DNA of 64,000 nucleotides from Sulfolobus islandicus Y.N.15.51 (lineage in GTDB: Archaea; Thermoproteota; Thermoprotei_A; Sulfolobales; Sulfolobaceae), in assembly GCF_000022485.1 (NCBI RefSeq), contig NC_012623.1:1383501-1447500 (forward strand). The letters run 5' to 3'. Shown here piece by piece: positions 55,072 through 63,689 of this stretch (position 1 is the first letter of the stretch; every line of letters begins with the position of its first letter). Made by a program: the position numbers and the translations under genes. The notes beneath the pieces are model-generated. The model was given only the letters and a program-made list of their open reading frames with translations, was not told where the DNA came from and ran no database searches.

Positions 55072-56087
55072 TCACCCCGAAAATAATTCAAGGGAGTTAA
55101 AAAGTGGATAAAATAATTTAACTAAATATTCTTGCAAAATAGTAATATTATCTTGCAAGAGCAAGATAGTTAGGAGTAAGCGGAAGTCTTCCTTGCTCGT
55201 TGTCCCCTTGAGGAGCAAGTATAGTGTATAGATTAACATTGCTAGTACGAAGATGAACAAGCGGAATAACCAACTCCTTGATGAGGTAAAGATTAGGAAA
55301 GACTTAATCAACTTGTATGATGTTTCTATTGGCGTCCTAACCTTGTCATACCATTTCACAACAATACTCCTATTTACGTCTAGGTTTGTCCCCTTTGCCA
55401 AGTACTCCTTTCCCCTACCATGATGTACTATTAGCCTAAATGTCGCTTTCTTACCATTTGACTTTACAGTATAATCTCCATCAAAATTCCTATGTATCCC
55501 TACCTTACCCACGGGTACTCCAATGATGAAGTTGACAAGTAGTTGATCACATCCACTGAATAGAAACCAGCATCTAGTGTTACTAATTCTATTTCTAGGC
55601 CCAATGCTAGTATTTGTTGTATTAGGCTTTCAACTATCTTTAGTCTAGTCATTCCTTTTTCTACGCGCGTGAATGCTAGTATTAGTGTTTTTCCCTTTAC
55701 TCTTGTGGTTGCTGTTGCGTAATTCCACGCGTAGCCTTTTTCTGACCCGCCTAGTCCTTCTACGGGTTTTCCCTTGTATTCTATTGATGTCCAGTCTATT
55801 GATATTTTTACACGTTTTCTTCCACCTAGTTCCTTAGCGGAAATCGTTTTGATCACGTTTAGCATTTGGTCTATTACTTGTGGTTGTTCTTCCACGTAGT
55901 TTCTAACTGTTTGTGGTGATATGCCAAGCTCTTTTGCCTTGTTTTCTACTGAATCTTTTGTTAGTGCTGCTGTTACAAGTGTTTTCTTGACTTCTTCTGC
56001 CTTTCTTCCCTTGAAGTTTATGATGGAAAATAATTTTTCCTCTATTTGTACTCGTATTTTAGGGGAGATGTAGTCTGGTGTTGTCAA
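55072..56087 (-). pseudogene. Transposase of the ISH3-like element, frameshifted
   Basis: Two frames overlap at 55500-55512. The N-terminal part starts at TTG 56087 with a predicted HTH (KELGISPQTVRNYVEE) and catalytic aspartates in KISIDWTSIEYKG and LVTLDAGFYSVDVINYLS. The C-terminal part continues VPVGKVGIHRNFDGDYTV and holds the glutamate region VRTPIETSYKLIKSFL. The shift is near 55531-55545. Unless frameshifting occurs, the element is not autonomous. The stop codon lies at the inner edge of the left terminal repeat. Confidence 0.8.
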
Positions 56088-56125
56088 GCGTTTCTCCCCT
56101 AAAGTAATACCAGACTACATCTCCC
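56063..56125 (-). promoter_or_regulatory. Two-way hairpin around the transposase start codon
   Basis: Arms 56063-56079 and 56109-56125 are perfectly complementary over 17 bp (ACCAGACTACATCTCCC and its reverse complement). The TTG start at 56085-56087 is in the loop. A second 11-bp pairing (TCTCCCCTAAA, 56093-56103 region, with 56058-56068) competes for the same downstream arm. In the transposase mRNA the two stems exclude each other. Confidence 0.6.
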
Positions 56126-56328
56126 TTAACTTTTTCTCTAATTACAAAATTTTCTTGGTTAGAAAAAATTATACAATGCAATTATTTTTGTAAAATGAAT
56201 TTGGGGTCTAAGGCTTAACTTTCTTAAAACATTCTAATTATTTCAGTAGCGTCTGTCTTCAAATATTAAAAATTTTTGATGTTTTAGCTTGAAAAATTTA
56301 TTAAGTGAGAAAACACCTTCATAGTGGA

Positions 56329-56717
56329 ATGAAGAATCTTTATAAAATTAACTTTTCAATATCGCACCAGGGTTGCTGGACCAGCAAAATAAGAGATAGC
56401 GTTGTTACCTTAAATGTATCAAAATATAATAATAAGAAAGTTAGAGTCACAATAGCTTCAGTAAAATTAATAGTAACGGACCTAAAAAGGTCAGAAAACG
56501 TTTACGAAGTTCTAAAATATAGAAAAGTAAAAGGAGGCTACGTAATTGACTTCCTTGAAGACCTAAGTACTACAATTGCAGGGTATATACTCTCGAGCAA
56601 TAATGTATTGGAATATAGAAACATTGTAAGGGAAGGAATAGAAAAGTGGGAAGTAACAATTTTAGCAAAATCCTTAATAGGTAAATTATCAGAAAGATTT
56701 CCCATAGATAACCTCCT
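56329..56717 (+). pseudogene. HTH_10 (Bat-type) regulator, N-terminal part, split by IS110 element
   Basis: From ATG 56329 (GTG 56305 is an alternative): MKNLYKINFSISHQGCWTSKI opens the sensory half seen in archaeal HTH_10 regulators, followed by YVIDFLEDLSTTIAGYIL and WEVTILAKSLIGKLSERFPIDN. At 56715-56717 the CCT core of the insertion is reached, and the frame runs 73 bp further into the element before stopping. Joined to 58200-58419 it makes about 210 residues in one frame, the usual size for the Sulfolobus members. The regulator must be inactive in this strain. Confidence 0.8.
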
Positions 56718-56802
56718 ACGGGGCAATCCACGCAAAACAAGAGAACGAATAAAACCAAGTATTACAAGAGAAAAGGAAATAAACAAGTAAGGAGAAAAAC
56801 AA

Positions 56803-56940
56803 CATAAGCTCATAGAAAACATGGGGATAAAACCCCATCTACAAGGCTAGCTGTGAAGCCCCTAGAACGATCTAACAAGAGGGGATAAAAACCCCCGAGT
56901 AGGAGGTTGTAACAAAATACTCTAGGGGCTGAAACACTTA
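56803..56940 (+). ncRNA. Candidate bridge RNA (seekRNA) of the IS110 element
   Basis: Two bulged stem-loops. Loop I: outer stem 56803-56810 with 56849-56855, inner hairpin ATGGGG-ATAAAA-CCCCAT at 56821-56838, with single-stranded CATAGAAAAC (56811-56820) and CTACAAGG (56839-56846) on either side. Loop II: a perfect 10-bp outer stem 56857-56866/56931-56940, inner GGGG/CCCC hairpin (56881-56895), and a 3' strand holding AGGAGGTT (56901-56908). CTACAAGG is complementary to core plus right target, and AGGAGGTT to left target plus core. Transcription and function are inference. Confidence 0.55.
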
Positions 56941-57008
56941 ACACTATGCAAAGAAAACAAGGTATTATGAGAACAAAAAATATCTCGAGAAACGCGTAAT
57001 ACACAAGC

Positions 57009-58169
57009 ATGGAATTAAAAGTTACAAACAAGGCCTTCGCAATTGATATTTCACAAAGCAAACTAACAGCAGCAAAGGGAGAACTAGTAGTAGAACAAGA
57101 AAAATCAGCAGTATACGTCAAGGAGGTAAAGGAATTCAACCACGACAACGAGGGAATAGAGGAACTAATTAAATTCCTAGGAGAATATAAGGAAGGAATA
57201 ATAGAGGCAACTGGAATATATTACTTCTACCTACACGAAAAACTAACGGAAAAAGGATACAAGGTAACAGTAATAAACCCACTACACCTAACAGAAATAC
57301 TAGGGAAAAAGACAGACAAACTCGACGCACAAAGGTTACTAGTAGCACACATGACCGGAGTAATCAAGGGATCATACATACCAACAGGAGAAATAATGGA
57401 GCTAAGAGAACTAACGAGATATAGGGAAAGCTTAGTAGAGAAGACAACACAAGTAAAGAACGAGATAAGGAAAATATTAGAATTCGCGGGATATAAAATA
57501 CAACCATTCGACAAGAAGGGAAGAAAACTACTTGAAAAGCTAGTAAAGGGGGAGGGACTAAGCAAGGAAGAGAAGGAGGAACTAAAAGAAAAACTAGGGA
57601 GAAACTTAAACGACGCGGAAAAACTAGCGTTAAAACAATTAGTTGAACTGTTAAAAAACTTGGAGAAAATGATTAAGGAGGTTGAGGATATGATAATTTC
57701 CAAGATTCCAAAACCAGTAATTGAGTTGAGTAAGATCCCCGGGATTGGTTTGATTAGTGCTGCAACTATTTACGCTGAGTTCGGTGATGTTTCCCGTTTT
57801 TCCAGTTCTAAGGCTGCTAGGGCTTATGCAAGCTTTGCACCCAAAACTAAGCAGAGTGGTGATAGCGAGTCTCACTCCGGTATGATTAGGGGTAATAAGT
57901 ATTTGCGTAGAGCTCTCTACTTGGTTGCCAAGGTTGCTAGGGGTCTTGAGCCTTTTAAAGGGTATTATGAGAGGCTTATTGCTAGGGGGAAGAGTGTTAC
58001 TCAAGCTACTTGTGCTCTTGCCGGAAAGCTTGCAAGCATTTGTTATCATGTTATAAAGGACGGTGTTTACAAGGGAGTTGTCAAGAAGAGTTTTAGGATT
58101 CCTAGGGGTAAGGAAGTTAATGTCAAGGACTTCGACGTGGGAGACGCGCTAGACTCGTTATCCCCATAG
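57009..58169 (+). CDS. IS110-family transposase (DEDD recombinase)
   Basis: 386 residues, intact. The RuvC-like N-terminal domain has AIDISQSKL (D13), IIEATGIY (E66) and KTDKLDAQRL (D103, D106), the DEDD set. A coiled-coil region spans about 135-235. The C-terminal Tnp_20 domain has KIPGIGLISAATIYAEFGDVSRF and the serine-rich SGDSESHSGMIRGNKYLRRALYLVA, where the catalytic serine of the family lies. Codon use changes in the last third from A-ending toward G/T-ending codons, which may reflect a mosaic origin. It inserted into an HTH_10 gene. Confidence 0.95.
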   Translation: MELKVTNKAFAIDISQSKLTAAKGELVVEQEKSAVYVKEVKEFNHDNEGIEELIKFLGEYKEGIIEATGIYYFYLHEKLTEKGYKVTVINPLHLTEILGKKTDKLDAQRLLVAHMTGVIKGSYIPTGEIMELRELTRYRESLVEKTTQVKNEIRKILEFAGYKIQPFDKKGRKLLEKLVKGEGLSKEEKEELKEKLGRNLNDAEKLALKQLVELLKNLEKMIKEVEDMIISKIPKPVIELSKIPGIGLISAATIYAEFGDVSRFSSSKAARAYASFAPKTKQSGDSESHSGMIRGNKYLRRALYLVAKVARGLEPFKGYYERLIARGKSVTQATCALAGKLASICYHVIKDGVYKGVVKKSFRIPRGKEVNVKDFDVGDALDSLSP

Positions 58170-58199
58170 GTTTGTTAGAGGCGTCAGCATGTAGTGCCT

Positions 58200-58419
58200 T
58201 GTAGTTAAAGAAATAAAGTTTTCAGATATGTTCTATAATGGTTTGACAGAAAAGGAGATACTAGTACTAAAAACCGCAATAGCTATGGGATATTTCAATT
58301 ATCCAAGGCAAATAAAAGCTAAAGAAATTGCTGAAAAATTAAGTATCTCCAAGCAAGATTTCCTCTATCATTTGCGAAAATCAATAGAGAAGATAATCTC
58401 CTCATTAATTATAGAATAG
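58200..58419 (+). pseudogene. HTH_10 regulator, C-terminal DNA-binding part, split by IS110 element
   Basis: From the right junction the frame reads VVKEIKFSDMFYNG and then LTEKEILVLKTAIAMGYFNYPRQIKAKEIAEKLSISKQDFLYHLRKSIEKI, a textbook HTH_10 domain (LTxxQxxxLxxAxxxGYFxxPRxxxxxELAxxLGIS). ATG 58228 could start a free 63-residue HTH peptide, but no promoter for it was seen. Confidence 0.85.
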
Positions 58420-58487
58420 CAGTTCCTGCATATGAAATTTAAGTGATTAAAAAGGTTTAAAAATTATATAAGACTTCTCTTCTATAT

Positions 58488-59894
58488 TTAAAGACTATAA
58501 TCGCCAAACTTCTTAATTCTATCTGGAAATCTGCTCTTTATTACATAATACGTTATTATGTGAATCAAAAGAATGGCCCAGGCTGCATAAACTGCTATAT
58601 TTAATGGGAAAGTTGGCGCAGGGTAAGTGCCAAAATATATTACAGCAATATATAATATTATTGAAATTATCGGTATCACTACATGTTTCACTATGTTAGC
58701 CTTACCCACCTTAACCTTACGTACAATTAACCCTAAAGCAGCAAATAAATGACCTAAGGCAACATAGAATGAGCCAAACGTTATTAAAAATATACTAGCC
58801 TCTAACGGACCTAGAATGTAACCACTTATAAGGCTAAGAGCACCTGTAACAATACCCGTAAGTATTATTGCATTACCTGGCACACCGTATTTATTAACTT
58901 TTGAAAAACCCTTAGGATATAATACACCATCCCTAGCCATACCGAATATCATTCTACTCCCGCTAGTAGCAAATGCCAATGCAGAAGAGTTAAACATAAA
59001 CGCCACAAGTATTATTAACAGATACACAATCGCGGGATTGAAATACTTACTATAAATCACTATCATTGGGTCTGGTAGATTGGCGTAATTAAACATATTG
59101 TTTATTCCATATACTATGGTTTGTGCATAAGAATTCAATATTAATCCAACTCCAAGTAATCCAAACGTTAAGAGAAGTGCTTTTGGCAAAGTACTTTTTG
59201 GAACCTTAGCTTCTTCCGCTACTCCTATTGGAGTTGTAGCACCACCAAAGGTAGTAACACCGAAAATCATTGCCGTAAGTACCAACGCCCAATTATTATT
59301 AACTGGAATAACAGTAAATGGTAAAATACTATTCTTTGCTCCAGCAATTAAAACTATAGAAGTTACGATTAGAAAACCTATTGAAATTAATCCTATTATG
59401 AGATTTAGTAGACCTCCTGGCTTCACTCCAAGCCACATTATTGTCGTAATCTCAATTGTAACTATAATCACTATTGCTGCCCATAACCAAGGCATTGAAG
59501 AAGCAATACTGGGAGAGATCAAGTAGATGAAAGACGCAATTCCTAATATTCCAAATCCAGCTGTTCCAGCAACAAGATATTGATAAATATAACCATATCC
59601 TACAGTAAAGGAAGCCAAACTACTGCCTAATCCCTTCTTTATCATAGCAACATAGCCATATGAAGCTGCAATCTCCTTGCTCCACTCATAAATAACAATA
59701 AGTGTAGTAGCATAGATCAAGTACGAAAGTATCACAGTGAGTGGCATAGCTCCTCCTACCAATCCAGCAAGGCCCACAAAATAGAGTGTGGCAACAGCTA
59801 TTGGGGCATTAGCTGCAATTCCATAACTTGCAACAAGCCAAGTACCAAGGACACCTTTTCTCAATTCACTTACATTCTTTTTTTCTTCATCCAT
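58488..59894 (-). CDS. APC-family amino-acid permease
   Basis: 468 residues, 12 membrane helices. The N-terminal LRKGVLGTWLVASYGIAANAPIAVATLYFVGLAGLVGGAMPL and FGVTTFGGATTPIGVAEEAKVPKSTLPKAL are typical of APC transporters. Substrate unknown. A minus-strand TATA (ATATTTAAAAAA, about 59908-59919) about 20-26 bp upstream suggests a leaderless start. Confidence 0.88.
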   Translation of the reverse strand: MDEEKKNVSELRKGVLGTWLVASYGIAANAPIAVATLYFVGLAGLVGGAMPLTVILSYLIYATTLIVIYEWSKEIAASYGYVAMIKKGLGSSLASFTVGYGYIYQYLVAGTAGFGILGIASFIYLISPSIASSMPWLWAAIVIIVTIEITTIMWLGVKPGGLLNLIIGLISIGFLIVTSIVLIAGAKNSILPFTVIPVNNNWALVLTAMIFGVTTFGGATTPIGVAEEAKVPKSTLPKALLLTFGLLGVGLILNSYAQTIVYGINNMFNYANLPDPMIVIYSKYFNPAIVYLLIILVAFMFNSSALAFATSGSRMIFGMARDGVLYPKGFSKVNKYGVPGNAIILTGIVTGALSLISGYILGPLEASIFLITFGSFYVALGHLFAALGLIVRKVKVGKANIVKHVVIPIISIILYIAVIYFGTYPAPTFPLNIAVYAAWAILLIHIITYYVIKSRFPDRIKKFGDYSL

Positions 59895-60855
59895 ATCCCA
59901 AATACAATTTTTTAAATATTTCTACTTTTCTATCAACAGTTGTTCATTAGATTTTAACTTTATGAGTTAAACAATGTTAAAGGAGGACTTTTTAAATCCA
60001 ATACCCTATTTAGTACGTTTAATAATAAGTAAGTTTTATCCTATCTCGGACCCGGAAAAATAGAGCTCAGAAATCGATGATGAAAAAACTTAAGATGTCA
60101 CGTGAGATTTTCGTTAAAAATGGAAGTCAGTTTTTTATCAGATCCTAAGATTAGTATTATTAAGAGTTTTAGTGATTATCATAGAATCAAGTAGGAAGCT
60201 TCAGCCTTTTTAAGAATAGTGATAGTCAGATTTCTTGAGATAATTGCCAAATAGTAAAGAGAAAAGCTAAAGCTATCACTTAAGCAACTAACTCCTCAAT
60301 AGTTAAAGAAGGAGATTATAGCTACTGTAGCAACTAAGATGATTCTTTTATATAAGATATCATAAAGTATTTTAATGAAAATAATAAAATATCTCAGGAA
60401 TTCTTTAATGATCTACTCAAGAGACTGTCCCTAATGTAAATAATTGAATATAAATAACAAGAGAGAAATATAGTATTATGGATTATAAGGAATGAAATGC
60501 AATTATATCTTTCAGTATAACGAGAGATTAAGCTTATATTGTAGGAGAAAATAACCAAATATAGAGAAAAACAGAATTTTCAACATAGTTCACACTACCT
60601 CGATCAACTCACGCGGTACAAGTTAGTGGGCGAGTTGGCTCTCGACTGATAAAAAGAATTTATCAAGGAGGTGGAGGGATCAAAAATTTTTTAAACGGAA
60701 GGGAAACCCGTAAACTGCTATTAGCTTAATAACGACACTCTCAAACATCACTGTACTAAATTCTATGAAGCTTAAATGTCCGAAAAAATTCCTAATAATT
60801 ATTAAATTTAATTAGTATTTTTATTTATAAGAATTTATAAATATTTTTAAAAGGT
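59895..60855. other. 960-bp gap without an intact gene
   Basis: AT-rich and riddled with stops. A possible decayed frame from ATG 60121 reads EVSFLSDPKISIIKSFSDYH before a stop. A patch of higher GC at about 60598-60648 can be read as YLDQLTRYKLVGELALD before a stop, perhaps the last trace of a mobile-element or plasmid gene. No repeats, tRNA or CRISPR units were found. Near the right end, T-rich DNA (60815-60850) may terminate the leftward flavoprotein operon. Confidence 0.5.
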
Positions 60856-61851
60856 TTATTCTCTCAAACGTCTAGGTAAAAGTAATGATTCCAGGTAAGA
60901 AATGTCTTTAAGTATTTTAGCAAATTTGCCTTCTACATAATTTTCCCCAAAGTCCCCAAAGAATTCATTTCTAATTCGGATTGTCGTAGCTAATCTTTTA
61001 GGCTTAAATTCTATTTCATTACCTAATATGTTCTTCATGACTACTCTTCCAGCAGCAACTGCAATATCTGCAGTCATTGGAATTTCCTTATCTTCAAATG
61101 TTACACAATCACCTGCGCCATAAACGTCATTATATTCAATTGACTTAAGATTTTTGTCTACGAGTAGTCTATGGTTTTTATTAGCATGTAAATTGCCTAC
61201 TATTTGTGGTCCTTTTAAGCCTCCTGCGAAAATAGTTAATTCAGTTTTAATCTCACCATAACTTGTGACTACAGAATCTTTTTTGATTTCTATAGCTTCT
61301 ACTCCTAACATTAGATTGACTCCTAACTCTCTTAATAGATCTTCAGCCTTTTTTGACGAGGCAGTGGACATAGTTGGTAGTAATCTATTTCTTCTTTGAA
61401 CTAAAGTGATCTTCTTCCCCTTTATATTCCCAGCTAACTCTACACCAGTTGCACCTCCCCCTATGATAGTTATATCCTTAACTTCATTTAATCTTCTCTT
61501 TAACTCTATAGCATCTTCTAATGTTTCTATTTTGTGCGCATACTCTTTAGCTCCTTTTAATCGTGGAAGATTTTGATGATGACCTAAGCTTACTATAAGT
61601 TTATCATAAGTTAATTCCTTACTATTATCAAGTATAACTTTCTTATTTTTAAAATCAATTTTTTGCACATTTCCAAGTATAACTTTCTTATATTTTACTA
61701 TAATATCTTCCAATTTCTTCATTCCGCATATAAAATCAATTATCCATGGCGTTAAAAGAAAATAGTCCTTTCTGTCGACTACTAAGGAATTTTCTTTATT
61801 TTGATTATAAGCTGAAACTCCTGCGAATCCTCCACCTAAGATAAGTATCAT
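60856..61851 (-). CDS. FAD/NAD(P)-dependent oxidoreductase, NDH-2 / sulfide-quinone reductase type
   Basis: 331 residues. First dinucleotide fold MILILGGGFAGVSAYNQ, second DITIIGGGATGVELAGNIKGKKITLVQR, and the FAD contact VYGAGDCVTFEDKEIPMTADIAVAAGRVV. This is the pyridine-nucleotide-disulfide oxidoreductase fold without a CxxxxC redox pair, as in type II NADH dehydrogenase. It is short and lacks a clear C-terminal membrane anchor, though LRRL-rich residues end the protein. Its start abuts the stop of the TPP-enzyme gene, so the two are made together. Confidence 0.82.
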   Translation of the reverse strand: MILILGGGFAGVSAYNQNKENSLVVDRKDYFLLTPWIIDFICGMKKLEDIIVKYKKVILGNVQKIDFKNKKVILDNSKELTYDKLIVSLGHHQNLPRLKGAKEYAHKIETLEDAIELKRRLNEVKDITIIGGGATGVELAGNIKGKKITLVQRRNRLLPTMSTASSKKAEDLLRELGVNLMLGVEAIEIKKDSVVTSYGEIKTELTIFAGGLKGPQIVGNLHANKNHRLLVDKNLKSIEYNDVYGAGDCVTFEDKEIPMTADIAVAAGRVVMKNILGNEIEFKPKRLATTIRIRNEFFGDFGENYVEGKFAKILKDISYLESLLLPRRLRE

Positions 61852-63501
61852 TTAAATACCCTCTAATTTCTCTCTAAATATTGAAAGAACGTATTCTCCA
61901 GCTTGCTTAAAAGTTAGTTTAGGTGGCATTGGTCTCTCATTTGGATCTACTATTGCATCTAAAAGTGCCTGTCCTTTAGTGTTTAGAAAATCTTCTATTA
62001 TTTCCTCAGCCTCTTTTGGCTCTTCTAATCTAAATCCTTTAAATCCAATAGATTCAGCTATCTTTGTGAAATCTGGGTTATATAAATCGACTCCCCATTC
62101 TGGGTACCCCATTACTTCTTGTTCAAATTTTATCATTCCTAATTTAGAATTATTATAAACGATTATTTTAACTGGAAGATCATATTTCTTAGCAGTTATC
62201 ATTTCCATCATAGTCATAGTAAAACCTCCATCTCCTACAAAAGAAATAACTTGTCTTTTATTTTCTACAGCAAAAGAAGCTCCTACACTTCCTGGGACTC
62301 CAATGCCCATTGAACCTAGCCAAGCAGAAAATATAAAGGTTTGCTCTCCTGAAGCTCTAAAGTGTCTAGCAGTCCACATAGTTACATTTCCAGTATCAGT
62401 AACTATTACTGCGTCTTTCTTGCACTTCTGGGAAACTATATAAGCTACTCTCTGAGGTTTCATTGGTTTATCTAAACTATTCTCCTGCTTACTTATAGAA
62501 TCTAGCCAATCTTCCTTCTTTCCTTTTAACTCTTCATAGTATTTATCTGATTTCTCTTCGATATCTATATTTAGGAACTCAGCAACTGGAATCGGATAAG
62601 AGAGATTAACATCTAACCTCTTACCTATATTAGAATTATCTATATCAACCTGTATCACTTTGGCACTCTTATTTAGAAAATTAACGTAAGGAAATGATGC
62701 GCCTAACATTATTAATAAATCAGCCTTATCCATCGCCTCTATGGAAGGCTTAGTTCCTAAAAGACCTATTCCGCCCATAACTTTAGGATCTAAATCTGGT
62801 AAAATCCCCTTACCATTTAATGTATATATTATTGGTGCTCCTATTTTTTCAGCAAACCTATTTATCTCTTTACCTAGGCCTCTAGTCCCTCCTCCAATTA
62901 GTAAAACTGGTTTCTCACTTTCTTTGATTAATTCCTTAGCTCTAGAAAAATCTATCGAATATTTAACTTTACCTACTTCAGTATTCTTGCTACCCTTATA
63001 TTCTGAGGACTTTCTGAGAATATCTACTGGTAAATTTATGTGAGCTACTCCCCTTTTGGAAATAGCCTCTCTTATAGCCCTCCTTATTATATATTCCGCG
63101 TTTTCTGGGTTAATTAAAATTTGATTATATACTGCCACATCATCAAATAACTTAGTTAGGTTAACTTCTTGAAAATAATCGTGACCTATCATATCTGACT
63201 CTACTTGTCCAGTTAGCGCTATTACTGGAGCATGATCCATTTTTGCATCGTATAATCCATTTAATAAATGGATTGATCCAGGACCAGAAGTACCCATACA
63301 TGCTGAAGGCTTACCAGTTATTTTCGCTTCGACCGAGGCAGCTAAAGCTGCACCTTCTTCATGTCTTACTTGTACGTATTTTACTTTAGATTTTCTTATC
63401 GCGTCAACTAAAGGGTCAATGGAATCTCCAGGAATTCCATATATTCTTTGAATTCCATTATCTTCTAATACTCTTATTATTACTTCTGCAACTGATGGCA
63501 T
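61852..63501 (-). CDS. TPP-dependent enzyme, pyruvate oxidase / acetolactate synthase family
   Basis: 549 residues, three TPP-enzyme domains. Catalytic glutamate in VQVRHEEGAALAASVEAKITGKPSACMGTSGPGSIHLLNGLYDAK, middle FAD-type domain, and the TPP motif GDGGFTMTMMEMITAKKYDLPVKIIVYNN. The absence of an acetolactate small subunit and the adjoining NDH-like flavoprotein favour a pyruvate:quinone (PoxB-like) oxidase passing electrons to the membrane, but acetolactate synthase remains possible. The start at 63501 is preceded by TATA-like ACTATAAAG about 26 bp away. Confidence 0.82.
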   Translation of the reverse strand: MPSVAEVIIRVLEDNGIQRIYGIPGDSIDPLVDAIRKSKVKYVQVRHEEGAALAASVEAKITGKPSACMGTSGPGSIHLLNGLYDAKMDHAPVIALTGQVESDMIGHDYFQEVNLTKLFDDVAVYNQILINPENAEYIIRRAIREAISKRGVAHINLPVDILRKSSEYKGSKNTEVGKVKYSIDFSRAKELIKESEKPVLLIGGGTRGLGKEINRFAEKIGAPIIYTLNGKGILPDLDPKVMGGIGLLGTKPSIEAMDKADLLIMLGASFPYVNFLNKSAKVIQVDIDNSNIGKRLDVNLSYPIPVAEFLNIDIEEKSDKYYEELKGKKEDWLDSISKQENSLDKPMKPQRVAYIVSQKCKKDAVIVTDTGNVTMWTARHFRASGEQTFIFSAWLGSMGIGVPGSVGASFAVENKRQVISFVGDGGFTMTMMEMITAKKYDLPVKIIVYNNSKLGMIKFEQEVMGYPEWGVDLYNPDFTKIAESIGFKGFRLEEPKEAEEIIEDFLNTKGQALLDAIVDPNERPMPPKLTFKQAGEYVLSIFREKLEGI

Positions 63502-63689
63502 AATATATATATATTTTACTTATTCCTTTATAGTCTTTTTTATAATAGCCGCAACTGGCTTATAACTTCTCTTAATGCAAAATATAGAAAAATATTTGGA
63601 AAAACTCGTACTATTGTGAGATGAAACTTGCTAACAGATAATAAACAAAATTTAAGAAAACATTCTATTCTATCACCTTCCTCAAGTCC

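Larger units (their letters stand above)
55054..56213 (-). mobile_element. ISH3-like insertion sequence, 1160 bp
   Basis: Terminal inverted repeats CCyTAGACCCCAAATTCAT lie at 55054-55072 and 56195-56213, with one mismatch in 19. The flanks carry a 4-bp direct repeat CTTA (55050-55053 and 56214-56217), as expected of a target duplication. A single transposase lies inside on the minus strand and is frameshifted. Family assignment rests on its resemblance to the ISH3/ISC1225-type proteins of Sulfolobus as I recall them. It lies just downstream of the broken M20 gene without interrupting it. Confidence 0.82.
56718..58199 (+). mobile_element. IS110-family insertion sequence, about 1.48 kb
   Basis: Ends were set by restoring the host frame. 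CCT occurs at both junctions (56715-56717 and 58197-58199), and joining across it gives GAT AAC CTC CTT GTA GTT, reading DNLLVV in frame. No terminal inverted repeats are seen, as expected for IS110. About 290 bp precede and 30 bp follow the transposase gene. The CT within the core equals the CT core described for IS621. The element is complete: full transposase and full 5' non-coding end. Core placement has a 3-bp ambiguity. Confidence 0.85.

Noticed and set aside
57227..57703. 158-codon frame antisense to the IS110 transposase
   Set aside because: Low-complexity Ser/Phe-rich product produced by the reverse of A-rich codons; a shadow.
60077..60120. ATGATGA resembling a C box in the 60-kb gap
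   Set aside because: No CTGA box follows at a suitable distance.
60598..60648. GC-richer patch that might be an RNA gene or transposon trace
   Set aside because: No cloverleaf, C/D or H/ACA pattern found, and the possible reading frame is stopped; kept only as part of the gap description.
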